This document shows positions 29,160-35,822 of a stretch of 48,252 nucleotides of DNA, one piece after another (position 1 is the first letter of the stretch; each line of letters starts with the position of its first letter). A program made the position numbers and the translations under genes. This stretch comes from a virus. A model generated the notes under the pieces. The model was not told the DNA's origin. It was given only the letters and a program-made list of their open reading frames with translations, and did not search any database. The stretch covers positions 1 to 48,252 of IMG/VR virus record IMGVR_UViG_3300020419_001295. The stretch is one strand, 5' to 3'.

Positions 29160-29986
29160 TTTATATTTTTTCCTACTTCCTCACCTAATAACTTATACTC
29201 TAATAACTTACTGGTTGACTCGTAATGTTTTCCTGTATTATAATTTATCGCTTTTAAATTTATACAATCTCCAACTAGACTTGAAACAGCACCTACGGCA
29301 GTATGGCAATCGCCATCTATTTCCTGTAACATAGCTCTTTCAGCCATTACAGAGTAGTATGTATTCCAGTGATTATTTAGTTTAGCTACATCACTATGAG
29401 AAGAACCTTTTCTAGTTTGAACTGCTATAACTCCTTGTCCAACACAAGGAAGCATTTTACTGAAAGGAAATATTTTTTTGATCTTATGTTCTAAGCCTAA
29501 GGCTTCAAGCCCTGCTACTGCTAGGATAATAGCATCATATTGGCCTTCTTCTAACTTCTTAATCCTAGTATCTATATTGCCTCTTATAGGCATGACATCA
29601 AACTCTACATTAAAATTTTCTTTGAGTTGTGCAACACGTCTAGGTGATCCTGTACCTACTTTCGCATGCGGAAACAGTGTCCCTATGTAACAATCTCTAG
29701 GATCGTTTCTTTTTAATACAGCGGAAATTTCTAAACTATCATCCATTACTGCCGGTAAGTCCTTAAAAGAATGCACTGCTACATCTATCTTTTTATCTAC
29801 CAATTGTTGTTCGATAGCAGAAACAAACACACCTTTGCCTCCAATATCTTGGATGCTCTTGTTTTCGAATATGTCGCCGTCTGTTTTAATTTTTACAAGG
29901 TTGGTTTGAAAACTTTTGAAACACTGTGCTTCTACTCTCTTAGCATAATCTATTGCTAGTTTACTACCTCTCACGCCAATGTTCAT
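29156..29986 (-). CDS. hemC: Hydroxymethylbilane synthase / porphobilinogen deaminase (276 aa)
   Basis: HemC joins four porphobilinogens into hydroxymethylbilane. The sequence has the N-terminal IGVRGSKLAIDYAKRVEAQ, the catalytic Asp in DVAVHSFKDLPAVM, the Arg-rich substrate loops GTGSPRRVAQLKENF and PIRGNIDTRIKKLEEG, and the dipyrromethane cofactor Cys in EIDGDCHTAVGAV. It is shorter than most (about 310), lacking part of the C-terminus. The ATG at 29986 follows GGAGG by 5 bases; an upstream TTG is unlikely. It lies 10 bases after the tmRNA terminator with no promoter of its own. Confidence 0.93.
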   Translation of the reverse strand: MNIGVRGSKLAIDYAKRVEAQCFKSFQTNLVKIKTDGDIFENKSIQDIGGKGVFVSAIEQQLVDKKIDVAVHSFKDLPAVMDDSLEISAVLKRNDPRDCYIGTLFPHAKVGTGSPRRVAQLKENFNVEFDVMPIRGNIDTRIKKLEEGQYDAIILAVAGLEALGLEHKIKKIFPFSKMLPCVGQGVIAVQTRKGSSHSDVAKLNNHWNTYYSVMAERAMLQEIDGDCHTAVGAVSSLVGDCINLKAINYNTGKHYESTSKLLEYKLLGEEVGKNIK

Positions 29987-29996
29987 ATGAGCCTCC

Positions 29997-30020
29997 AAAA
30001 AAATGCAACTTTTCTGTTGC
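29997..30020 (-). terminator. Intrinsic terminator after the tmRNA gene
   Basis: The minus strand reads GCAAC, loop AGAAAA, GTTGC, then A and seven Ts (30003-29997). The T-run ends directly before the GGAGG site of hemC. The tmRNA transcript should mostly stop here, with read-through feeding hemC and hemE. Confidence 0.85.
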
Positions 30021-30321
30021 TAGGTAAGTTGCCAACCCCGAGCAATTAAGCCGCTAAGGCGTAATCCTCATTTACGTAGTTCTTTAGTGAACCGAAGTTT
30101 ACAAAAGAAAATACGTTTGATACATTATCGTTTGCATCTATAACGTGTCTTCGCGTTAACCGAGCTTAGATCCGGACAACTCCACGAACTCTATTGACTG
30201 CCAGTCGATCCTATTTCAGGCCCATCATAAACACACTTCCGTTATCAAAATGTGTTTATGGTGGACCTGCTGGGTACTGCCCCCAGGTCCTGTTCAGCGT
30301 TTGAATTGCTTCAACGTTGCA
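30021..30321 (-). ncRNA. ssrA: Two-piece (circularly permuted) tmRNA of alphaproteobacterial type
   Basis: Gene order is acceptor piece then coding piece. The acceptor piece ends with a T-arm (CTGGG, loop GGCAGTA, CCCAG; 30286-30270), then CAGGTCC, A and an encoded CCA (30261-30259). A 35-base spacer follows, whose arms CATAAACACA and TGTGTTTATG pair. The coding piece starts GGGCCTG (30223-30217), which pairs in all 7 positions (one G-U) with CAGGTCC, then ATAGGATCGACTGG, a D-arm-like element. The tag frame starts at 30135: ANDNVSNV to NEDYALAA then TAA (30048-30046), 29 residues, preceded by ATAGATGCAAACGAT, matching the usual tmRNA resume context. tmRNA with SmpB rescues stalled ribosomes and marks the product for ClpXP. 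Confidence 0.9.
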
Positions 30322-30327
30322 AGTATA

Positions 30328-30356
30328 TTTATAACACGTTAAGTAAGGTTTGTCAA
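30328..30356 (-). promoter_or_regulatory. Sigma70-type promoter TTGACA-17-TATAAA for the tmRNA
   Basis: Perfect TTGACA (30356-30351), a 17-base spacer and TATAAA (30333-30328) on the minus strand. The predicted start is about 30321, the 5' end of the acceptor piece. The -35 lies inside the coding end of the DUF3307 gene. Confidence 0.85.
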
Positions 30357-30707
30357 GAAAAGATAATACAACATATAACAAGAATAATGGGCTATTTGGT
30401 CTACGCCCTGTATACACCAAAATAGTTTACTTTCGTATACAACTTTGTACTTTCTAACTAATTTTGTTTTTGTAAAATCTATAATAAAATGTAATACAAA
30501 ATCAACTAGGCCAACTGCTAATGCCCATTTTATCTCTGTAAAGAATATACAAACCAACACTGTGCATACAGCATGATCTAGTGCATGTTTGTATCCTTTT
30601 GTATCTTTTAAATTTGCTTTGTCTCCGGTAGTGAGACGGCTTTGCAAGATTAGATCTGCGATTGCGTGTTTAACGACGAGGAAGAAAAGAAGCCAACCTG
30701 TTTCCAT
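30339..30707 (-). CDS. DUF3307-like membrane protein (122 aa)
   Basis: Three to four hydrophobic helices carry conserved polar residues: VVKHAIADLILQSRLTTGDK, KGYKHALDHAVCTVLVCIFF, VDFVLHFIIDFTKTKLVRKY and SKLFWCIQGVDQIAHYSCYM. The His, Asp and Gln pattern within helices is typical of DUF3307, a family of unknown role in bacteria and phages. Its start lies inside the end of a 57-residue gene, and its end contains the tmRNA -35 element. Confidence 0.82.
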   Translation of the reverse strand: METGWLLFFLVVKHAIADLILQSRLTTGDKANLKDTKGYKHALDHAVCTVLVCIFFTEIKWALAVGLVDFVLHFIIDFTKTKLVRKYKVVYESKLFWCIQGVDQIAHYSCYMLYYLFLTNLT

Positions 30708-30843
30708 TTCGTAACATCTCCTGTTGCTTTTGGAGTAGTTCAGGATACAGTTTTGGGTGCTGATGTTTAAAGTTTTCTATTCTACTTTTTATATCTGCAC
30801 ACTTGTCTTCTGATGATAACTGTTTGAACTCAGTTTGCTCCAT
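30670..30843 (-). CDS. Small helical protein (57 aa)
   Basis: Frame MEQTEFKQLSSEDKCADIKS continues with RIENFKHQHPKLYPELLQKQ and QEMLRNGNRLASFLPRR. The content is charged and helical. It overlaps the DUF3307 gene by 38 bases. No Shine-Dalgarno sequence is present, but TAAATA sits 5 bases before the ATG. Confidence 0.55.
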   Translation of the reverse strand: MEQTEFKQLSSEDKCADIKSRIENFKHQHPKLYPELLQKQQEMLRNGNRLASFLPRR

Positions 30844-30848
30844 GCAAG

Positions 30849-30854
30849 TATTTA
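30849..30854 (-). promoter_or_regulatory. TAAATA box 5 bases before an ATG
   Basis: ATAAATA, then CTTGC, then the ATG at 30843, lying across the stop of the cold-shock gene. No ribosome site is present. Confidence 0.5.
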
Positions 30855-31073
30855 TTTTTCTGGAGTGTGAACTATTAGGATATCGGTAGCTACTGTTTTG
30901 CCGTTGTGATCTGATAGTTGATATTCAAGTATCATACCTTCAACAACTTTCTTTATATTAGCTTTTCGGAATTCTGATACATGAACAAAAATATCATTTT
31001 GTCCTTCATCACGTGATATGAATCCATATCCTTTTACGTGATTGTACCATTTTAATTTACCTTGTTTTGTCAT
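30852..31073 (-). CDS. Cold-shock-type RNA chaperone (73 aa)
   Basis: A single OB-fold cold-shock domain: GKLKWYNHVKGYGFISRDEG (RNP1 region) and NDIFVHVSEFRKANIKKVVE (RNP2 region), ending VATDILIVHTPEK. Such proteins bind single-stranded RNA or DNA and melt structure. It is preceded by a late-like box and a hairpin at 31097-31137. A phage copy could assist late translation. Confidence 0.92.
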   Translation of the reverse strand: MTKQGKLKWYNHVKGYGFISRDEGQNDIFVHVSEFRKANIKKVVEGMILEYQLSDHNGKTVATDILIVHTPEK

Positions 31074-31096
31074 ATTATTTATTAGCCCTTGTTATG

Positions 31097-31137
31097 TTAA
31101 AGGCGTGACAATCTATCCCACGCCTTTAAATTATTTA
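31097..31137 (-). promoter_or_regulatory. TAAATA box with 5' hairpin upstream of the cold-shock gene
   Basis: TAAATA occupies 31137-31132 on the minus strand. About 5 bases on, TTAAAGGCGTG (31129) pairs over 11 positions with CACGCCTTTAA (31107). A late start near 31126 would place most of this hairpin at the 5' end of the message. No T-run follows, so it is not a standard terminator. Confidence 0.55.
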
Positions 31138-31162
31138 TGTGAAATTATCTAGCCAGTTTTAG

Positions 31163-31342
31163 CTACATATTATTCTTTTTATCTTGTATTTCAGCTCTAC
31201 GTGCCTTTGCCAATTTACCCATTTCGCCTAGAGCCTTTCTTGCTCTTGCGGCTGATGCCTTTACACCTTTTTCGTCAAAAGATGAAGACTCATTTAAATA
31301 GGCTTCGTATTGTGCTTTAATTTGTTCATGTATGTCTGACAT
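31163..31342 (-). CDS. Small basic histone-H1-like protein (59 aa)
   Basis: Frame MSDIHEQIKAQYEAYLNESS continues SFDEKGVKASAARARKALGE and MGKLAKARRAEIQDKKNNM. The Ala/Lys/Arg-rich helix is a recurrent small protein in marine T4-like phages, perhaps DNA-associated. The ribosome site GGAG is 7 bases before the ATG. Confidence 0.72.
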   Translation of the reverse strand: MSDIHEQIKAQYEAYLNESSSFDEKGVKASAARARKALGEMGKLAKARRAEIQDKKNNM

Positions 31343-31353
31343 ATCGTTTCTCC

Positions 31354-31653
31354 TTAATTGACAGCTACTTTAAGCCCTGTAGTTGATTCTATATACTGCT
31401 TTGCGGTCTTATCGGCTGTCTTTGCGATAAAAACTACCGTGCTAAGGTTAATTAGCATTTCAGTATCCATGCTTACTGTAAGAGAGAATGGAACCATTCC
31501 AATTCCCTTTTCAGTTAGTGTCAAAGCCATTGGTTTTCTAACTTTGATAGAATCTGTGTTGACCTGAGTCAACCGTGCCACTACTTCTTCACCTGCTTGG
31601 GTTTTGAAGGTAATAGTATCGTGTACTGCGTAATCTGGTTTCGTTACTAACAT
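31354..31653 (-). CDS. Conserved phage protein of unknown function (99 aa)
   Basis: A beta-rich small protein (YAVHDTITFKTQAGEEVVAR, LTQVNTDSIKVRKPMALTLT, GIGMVPFSLTVSMDTEML) suggestive of a barrel or Sm-like fold, with a helical C-terminus (KTADKTAKQYIESTTG). It follows glutaredoxin by 3 bases in the nrd operon. Function unknown. Confidence 0.65.
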   Translation of the reverse strand: MLVTKPDYAVHDTITFKTQAGEEVVARLTQVNTDSIKVRKPMALTLTEKGIGMVPFSLTVSMDTEMLINLSTVVFIAKTADKTAKQYIESTTGLKVAVN

Positions 31654-31656
31654 ATT

Positions 31657-31947
31657 TTATCCTATTGAGTGTCCTGATCCGTTATAACCTGTACTTTCAA
31701 TGTACGCCAATAGAGCTTCATAGCCTCCTATATAAGTATCACCTATAAAGATCTGTGGTGCTGTTCTTGGCTGTGGAAGCTTCTTTTCTTCAAAAATTTG
31801 CATAAGTTCACTAGGTTGCATATCTACTCCTAGTGTCTTAACTGTGTAAGGCACATTCAATTTATCAAAAGTTGCTTTTGCTTTTAAACAGCTAGGACAA
31901 TGTGTTTTACTGTATATTAACACATTTTCCTGTTTCATTTGCGTCAT
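31657..31947 (-). CDS. Glutaredoxin (96 aa)
   Basis: Active site CPSC lies in IYSKTHCPSCLKAKATFDKL, and the glutathione-binding parts TAPQIFIGDTYIGGYEALLA are present. It can supply electrons to the neighbouring ribonucleotide reductase, as T4 NrdC does, and perhaps to the peroxiredoxin. It overlaps nrdB by ATGA. Confidence 0.92.
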   Translation of the reverse strand: MTQMKQENVLIYSKTHCPSCLKAKATFDKLNVPYTVKTLGVDMQPSELMQIFEEKKLPQPRTAPQIFIGDTYIGGYEALLAYIESTGYNGSGHSIG

Positions 31948-33047
31948 AGAGTAAATCCTTTCAGTACATCTTCATCTACGTCTTGTTTGATTCCACCAAT
32001 AATATAACTTTCAACTTCAGTTTCTTGTGGTGCAACCTGTAACCCTGCACTTGACAACCAATGTTGTGTCCAAGGTAACGGATTATTATTTAATGGGCGA
32101 TCATAAATTGTTTTATAACCAAGTGCTTTCAATCTCTTGTTAGCAATAAATTCAACATAGTGATGTAATAGTTCTTCATTCAATCCTATAATTGCTCCAT
32201 CCTTGAACAAATGATTTGCCCAAGCCTTTTCTTCATCAACACATGCTCTCCACATATCGTATATTTCTTCTTCACATTCAATTGCGATCTTTTTAAAGTC
32301 TGGGTCGTCATTACCTTTAATCCAATTCTTTAAAACATGTGTCGAAAGATTTAAGTGTGTTGCCTCATCTCTTGCTACTAGCGATACAATCTTTGCTGAA
32401 CCTTCCATGTTCTTAGATTCTGCAAAAGAAAAAGTACAAGCGAAAGAAACATAAAAACGTAAACCTTCTAGTATATTTACATTCATCATGGCTAAGTAGA
32501 GCTTCTTTTTGACATCGTAGAGTGAGCCTTGCTTACGTTGGAACCAATCATCAGCCGCTAATGTAAAATTATCATAGTTTTTGGTTACTGATTGAGCTCG
32601 TTTCAAAATCTCTTTATCGTCTAAAATAGTATCAAATACTTCACTTGGATCTGGATATACATTTTTAATAATGTGTGTATAGGAACGTGAATGGATAGTT
32701 TCAAAGAAATCCCAAGTAACAATACAACCTTCTAACTCTGGTAAAGATACATAAGGTAAAAAAGCCAAACTAGGACCTCTACCTTGTACACTATCCAAAA
32801 GTGTTTGGTACTTAAGGTTAGCAGTAAATATATGTCTTTGTTCTGGTCTGAACTTGGCAAAGTCTGCTCTGTCTTTTTGTAAACTTACTTCTTCAGGTCT
32901 CCAAAAATAACCTAGCATGGTTTGATTAAGTTTATCAAACTCCGGAAATTTAAATACGTCATATCTTTGTGTGTTTTGGTCTGGACCAAAAAACATGGTG
33001 CTCTTTGTAAAGTCTACTTTTTCTTTATTAAATACTGTCTTTGCCAT
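31944..33047 (-). CDS. nrdB: Ribonucleotide reductase class Ia, small subunit (367 aa)
   Basis: Iron ligands and radical tyrosine are seen in GCIVTWDFFETIHSRSYTHI, the second helix in GLRFYVSFACTFSFAESKNM and RDEATHLNLSTHVLKNW. NrdB houses the diferric tyrosyl radical needed by NrdA. It ends with a C-terminal tail (IIGGIKQDVDEDVLKGFTL) used to bind NrdA. Gene order nrdA, nrdB, grx matches T4-like phages. Confidence 0.95.
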   Translation of the reverse strand: MAKTVFNKEKVDFTKSTMFFGPDQNTQRYDVFKFPEFDKLNQTMLGYFWRPEEVSLQKDRADFAKFRPEQRHIFTANLKYQTLLDSVQGRGPSLAFLPYVSLPELEGCIVTWDFFETIHSRSYTHIIKNVYPDPSEVFDTILDDKEILKRAQSVTKNYDNFTLAADDWFQRKQGSLYDVKKKLYLAMMNVNILEGLRFYVSFACTFSFAESKNMEGSAKIVSLVARDEATHLNLSTHVLKNWIKGNDDPDFKKIAIECEEEIYDMWRACVDEEKAWANHLFKDGAIIGLNEELLHHYVEFIANKRLKALGYKTIYDRPLNNNPLPWTQHWLSSAGLQVAPQETEVESYIIGGIKQDVDEDVLKGFTL

Positions 33048-33061
33048 TTCTCTTCCTTTTT

Positions 33062-35368
33062 CTATATTGTGCAGGCTTCACAATCTTCTTCGTTATCAAC
33101 TCGAAGTTCGTTTTCCTGTAACGGTTCTACTTTCTCTGGTACTTCTTCTATTTCACCATCTGTCTTATAATCGTATGTATTCTGATAGTATGATGTTTTC
33201 CAACCATACTTATAAGTGTTTAACAAATCTTTCATCATAACACTCATTGGTACCTCATTGTTCTCAAAATGCGTTGGGTTGTATGACCAATTACCACTAA
33301 TGGCTTGATCAAAGAACTTTTGCATTACAGCCACTATATTGATATAACCATCGTTACTTGGCATATCCCATAGTAGAGTATAGTTATCTTTTAACGTTTG
33401 ATACTGTGGTACAATCTGCTTAAGAGGCCCTTTCTTTGACTTCTTAACGGACAAGAATCCTCTAGGTGGTTCGATTCCATTGGTAGCGTTCGACACAACG
33501 GAACTGCTCTCCGATGGCATCTGTGCGGACAATGTTGAGTGCCTAAGGCCGTGAAGTCTAATGTCCTCGCGAAGATGATCCCAATCATATTTTAGTGTTA
33601 TAGAACATATATCATCTAATTCTTTTTTGTATGTATCAATAGGCAGTATGCCATCACTATATTTAGTGCGATCATAATAATCACATTTACCTTTTTCCTG
33701 TGCTAATTTGTTACTTGCTACAAGTAAATAGTATTGAAATGCTTCAGTAAGCTCGTGTACTTTAGTAAGAGCTTTCTTATCTGAATACTTACATCCATTC
33801 TTAGCTAGGTAATGTGCAAGACCTATATAACCTATACCTAATGATCGTCTTGCTTTTGTACTAATCTCAGCCGCCTTAATAGGATATTTTTGATAATCTA
33901 TAATTTCATCTAAGGCTCTAACTGCTAACTCACAAAGTTCTCCTAAGTCATCTAGTTGTTTAATAGTACCAACATTTATTGCAGATAGAATACACAAAGC
34001 TATTTCTCCATCTGGGTCATCAATATGATTAAGAGGCTTTGTAGGTAATGTAATCTCTTGACAAAGATTACTCATGTAAACTGTATCCTTAAATGAACTA
34101 TGAGTATTGGCATGATCAACGTTCATAATATAAATGCGTCCTGTTTCTGCACGTTCTTTAATAAGAGCAGAAAAGAGTTGCATTGCTGGTAAAGTTTTTT
34201 TCTTAATAGTAGGATCCTTTTCATACTTTTCATATAACTCCTTAAACTTTTCTTGATCGTTAAAGAAGGCTTCGTATAAACCTGGTACCCTATGAGGTGA
34301 AAAAAGAGTAATCTCTCCTTGTTTCAATAACCTCTCATACATAAGTTTATTCAGTTGAATAGAATAATCTAACTTACGTACTCTATTATCCTCTGTTCCT
34401 TTGTTGTTTTTAAGAACAAGGATGTCTTCAATCTCTTGGTGCCAAAAAGGAAAATGTGTTGTTGCACTTCCTCCTCGAACTCCGTTTTGTGTACAACATC
34501 TAACAGTTGCTTCGAACTTTTTTAGGAACGGGACAACACCTGTGTGTGCTACTTCGCCTCCCCTTATCTTGGAATTGATTCCTCTGATACGTCCTGCGTT
34601 GATTCCGATGCCTGCTCTTTGTGCCGTGTATCTACCAATCGACATATCACTTGCGAAGATACTATCAAGGGTATCGTCACTGTCAACAAGGACACACGAA
34701 GCAAACTGTCTAATAGGTGTACGGACACCGGCCATGACTGGCGTCGGGATATTAATTTTAAAAAGTGAGGTCGCATCATAATATCTCCTTACATAATGCA
34801 TCCTATCTTCTTTAGGATAGTTTGCAAATAGAGTTGCCGCAATTAACATATACATGTGTTGTGGAGACTCATATATCTCACCAGAACTTCTATCTTGACA
34901 TAGGTACTTGTCTACTATCTGTCTGAGTCCTGCATAGGTAAAGTTCTCATCTCTGTTGTGTTTGAGATACTTTTCCATTTTATCAAATTCTTCTTCGGTA
35001 TATGAATCAAGTATTGCTGAGTCATACACTTTTCTTTCTATATTTTTCTTTACCATATCATGTAAAGAAGTTTTATCAAATCCGCCATAAACATCTTTAT
35101 AAATTCCGTATAATAAAAGTCTTGCGGCAACATATTGATAGTTAGGTTGCTCAAGTGTTATTAAATCGTTTGCGGATCTAACTAATAAGTCTTGTATTTC
35201 TCTTGACGAGATTCCATCTACAAATTGAATACCTGCATTCATCTGTACTAAACTACTAGATACTCCATTCAATCCTTCACAGGCAAAATTTACAACCTTG
35301 TGAATTTTTTCTACATCTAGTGGTACGCTGGTTCCTGTTCGCTTTGTAATGTTGAGGTCTGTCTTCAT
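33062..35368 (-). CDS. nrdA: Ribonucleotide reductase class Ia, large subunit (768 aa)
   Basis: It reduces ribonucleoside diphosphates to deoxy forms. An ATP-cone domain is present (about residues 5-90, DVEKIHKVVNFACEGLNGVS). Active-site cysteines lie in RQFASCVLVDSDDTL and MSNLCQEITLPTKPL; the C-terminus ends EDCEACTI, the redox-active CxxC. NATNGIEPPRGFLSVKKSKK is also typical. A TAAATA box at 35394-35399 and a GGGAAAG site precede the ATG. Confidence 0.95.
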   Translation of the reverse strand: MKTDLNITKRTGTSVPLDVEKIHKVVNFACEGLNGVSSSLVQMNAGIQFVDGISSREIQDLLVRSANDLITLEQPNYQYVAARLLLYGIYKDVYGGFDKTSLHDMVKKNIERKVYDSAILDSYTEEEFDKMEKYLKHNRDENFTYAGLRQIVDKYLCQDRSSGEIYESPQHMYMLIAATLFANYPKEDRMHYVRRYYDATSLFKINIPTPVMAGVRTPIRQFASCVLVDSDDTLDSIFASDMSIGRYTAQRAGIGINAGRIRGINSKIRGGEVAHTGVVPFLKKFEATVRCCTQNGVRGGSATTHFPFWHQEIEDILVLKNNKGTEDNRVRKLDYSIQLNKLMYERLLKQGEITLFSPHRVPGLYEAFFNDQEKFKELYEKYEKDPTIKKKTLPAMQLFSALIKERAETGRIYIMNVDHANTHSSFKDTVYMSNLCQEITLPTKPLNHIDDPDGEIALCILSAINVGTIKQLDDLGELCELAVRALDEIIDYQKYPIKAAEISTKARRSLGIGYIGLAHYLAKNGCKYSDKKALTKVHELTEAFQYYLLVASNKLAQEKGKCDYYDRTKYSDGILPIDTYKKELDDICSITLKYDWDHLREDIRLHGLRHSTLSAQMPSESSSVVSNATNGIEPPRGFLSVKKSKKGPLKQIVPQYQTLKDNYTLLWDMPSNDGYINIVAVMQKFFDQAISGNWSYNPTHFENNEVPMSVMMKDLLNTYKYGWKTSYYQNTYDYKTDGEIEEVPEKVEPLQENELRVDNEEDCEACTI

Positions 35369-35393
35369 ACTTCTTTCCCTTTTTTATAAAAAA

Positions 35394-35399
35394 TATTTA
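35394..35399 (-). promoter_or_regulatory. TAAATA late-like box upstream of nrdA
   Basis: CTAAATATTTTTTATAAA on the minus strand, 26 bases before the ATG. It overlaps the stop of the upstream 141-residue gene. A late-type element before nrdA would be unexpected, since this gene is usually early or middle. Confidence 0.35.
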
Positions 35400-35822
35400 G
35401 TTTAGCAGTGGCATCTTGTAAATCTTTTGTGACACAATATGTTCGGGAAGTTCCTCAACTGTTGTTACTTCGTTATTGTATCCGATTACAATAAAGTTAT
35501 CCACATAAACCAAATATATTAAATTACTTTTCTTTGTTTCCTTACTGATATGTATCTCTATTTCAGTTGAACTAAACCTATCGGTTAACTGTAAAGTATA
35601 GGCGATAAGTTGTGCAATTTCATACTCAGTAAATTCATTTTTTTCAATTAGATGCCAGGGTTCTATCTTGGTTTTAGGATCCCAAGCATTGTCTTTCTTG
35701 GATGACATGTGTAACTTGTTAACAAACTGTAACACTGCCTCAAAAGGTCGAGGGTGTGTTTCTAGTTGTTCTCTTAAGTTTTTCCAGACTTTTACTTTAT
35801 CTTCAAATTTTAATTCAAACAT
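35397..35822 (-). CDS. Conserved protein of unknown function (141 aa)
   Basis: A soluble alpha/beta protein (KVKVWKNLREQLETHPRPFE, YEIAQLIAYTLQLTDRFSST, NLIYLVYVDNFIVIGYNNEV). It starts within the stop of the beta-helix protein (TAATG), so it may be a chaperone or partner of that tail protein; this is inference. Confidence 0.6.
   Translation of the reverse strand: MFELKFEDKVKVWKNLREQLETHPRPFEAVLQFVNKLHMSSKKDNAWDPKTKIEPWHLIEKNEFTEYEIAQLIAYTLQLTDRFSSTEIEIHISKETKKSNLIYLVYVDNFIVIGYNNEVTTVEELPEHIVSQKIYKMPLLN

Noticed and set aside
28185-29986. Host contamination as the source of hemC and hemE
   Set aside because: They are coupled in phage style (GTGA), sit between phage genes with the same strand and composition, and directly follow the phage tmRNA terminator, so an assembly join is not indicated, though it cannot be fully excluded without reads.
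29987-29998. Upstream TTG start for hemC
   Set aside because: It would place the start inside the terminator T-run; the ATG at 29986 has GGAGG at ideal spacing and begins the conserved MNIGVRGS.
31097-31129. Intrinsic terminator between the H1-like and cold-shock genes
   Set aside because: The stem is strong but has no T-run on the minus strand, and a TAAATA box lies directly upstream, so a 5' leader hairpin is the better reading.
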